Of a DNA stretch of 64,000 bases, positions 63,979 to 64,000 are shown piece after piece. The notes beneath the pieces are model-generated. The model did not search any database, was not told the DNA's origin, and worked only from the letters and a program-made list of their open reading frames with translations. The stretch comes from Corylus avellana (lineage: Eukaryota > Streptophyta > Magnoliopsida > Fagales > Betulaceae). The stretch's first letter is position 1. Each line of letters opens with the position of its first letter. Both the position numbers and the translations under genes were made by a program. The stretch covers positions 18,972,838 to 19,036,837 of the forward strand of contig NC_081547.1 of the NCBI RefSeq assembly GCF_901000735.1. Reading direction: 5' to 3'.

Positions 63979-64000
63979 TGCGATTGCGATTGCGATTGCG
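63979..64000 (+). repeat. (GCGATT)n short tandem repeat at window edge
   Basis: About three and a half units of GCGATT run into the end of the window. Its full length is unknown. The C-rich sequence before it (63900-63975) could be a promoter or 5'UTR of a gene to the right. Confidence 0.7.

Noticed and set aside
1..64000. CRISPR arrays, operons, phage or defence islands
   Set aside because: The DNA is clearly eukaryotic (spliced genes, LINEs, MITEs); the regular repeats seen are microsatellites or transposon ends.

Overview
This is nuclear DNA of a eudicot flowering plant, probably a woody species with a repeat-rich genome. It is AT-rich and gene-poor. The genes have many small exons with GT-AG introns, there is a plant tRNA-Arg, and the spacers are packed with L1-type LINEs, Ty3/gypsy and Ty1/copia debris, small LTR elements and many inverted-repeat MITEs. 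The exact species cannot be read from the sequence.

Four protein genes and one tRNA can be supported. (1) MFP1 (9242-11421, +), a coiled-coil thylakoid/DNA-binding filament-like protein, lacks its transit-peptide exons in this window. (2) tRNA-Arg(UCG) lies at 11823-11896 (-). (3) SYS1 (15932-22860, +), a four-pass Golgi membrane protein of 152 aa, has three exons; the last carries only 8 coding bases. (4) SULTR3;4/SPDT (24509-29392, -), a 13-exon SLC26-type transporter of 655 aa, is convergent with SYS1; its intron 8 has a GC-AG boundary. (5) A coatomer beta'-like WD40 gene (52874-56832, +) has been cut down to its first propeller (274 aa) by TGG-to-TGA; none of the C-terminal two thirds was found. 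From memory, Arabidopsis At3g15980 (beta'-COP), At3g15990 (SULTR3;4) and At3g16000 (MFP1) are neighbours, so the backbone of this window looks like conserved microsynteny inflated by repeats.

Layout. 1-8430 is a transposon nest: a LINE 3' part, then an internally deleted Ty3/gypsy element hit by a TAA-flanked MITE in gag and by a second LINE in the integrase region (15-bp target duplication, 5' inversion). 8450-11640 is MFP1. 11.8-15.1 kb holds the tRNA, MITEs and a poly(A)-tailed retroposon family. 15.1-23.1 kb is SYS1, with two very short LINE insertions in its 4.7-kb intron. 23.6-24.3 kb has LINE and foldback relics between the convergent genes. 24.5-29.5 kb is SULTR3;4. 29.6-52.4 kb is intergenic DNA with MITEs, a retroposon, a large inverted duplication containing a 20-N gap, a solo-LTR-like block, a complete non-autonomous LTR element (TSD CAACC) nested in a hAT-like repeat, a pararetrovirus-like reverse-transcriptase relic and two Mutator-type MITEs. 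52.5-57.1 kb is the beta'-COP relic. 57.4-63.2 kb is a decayed copia end and a decayed minus-strand Ty3/gypsy element. 63.2-64 kb is AT-rich repeat ending in a short GCGATT tandem.

I found no new multi-gene system. The items most worth checking are the truncated but splice-intact beta'-COP gene, the small LTR element with a long acidic ORF, the clean nested insertions with visible target duplications, the GC-AG intron, and the missing 5' end of MFP1.
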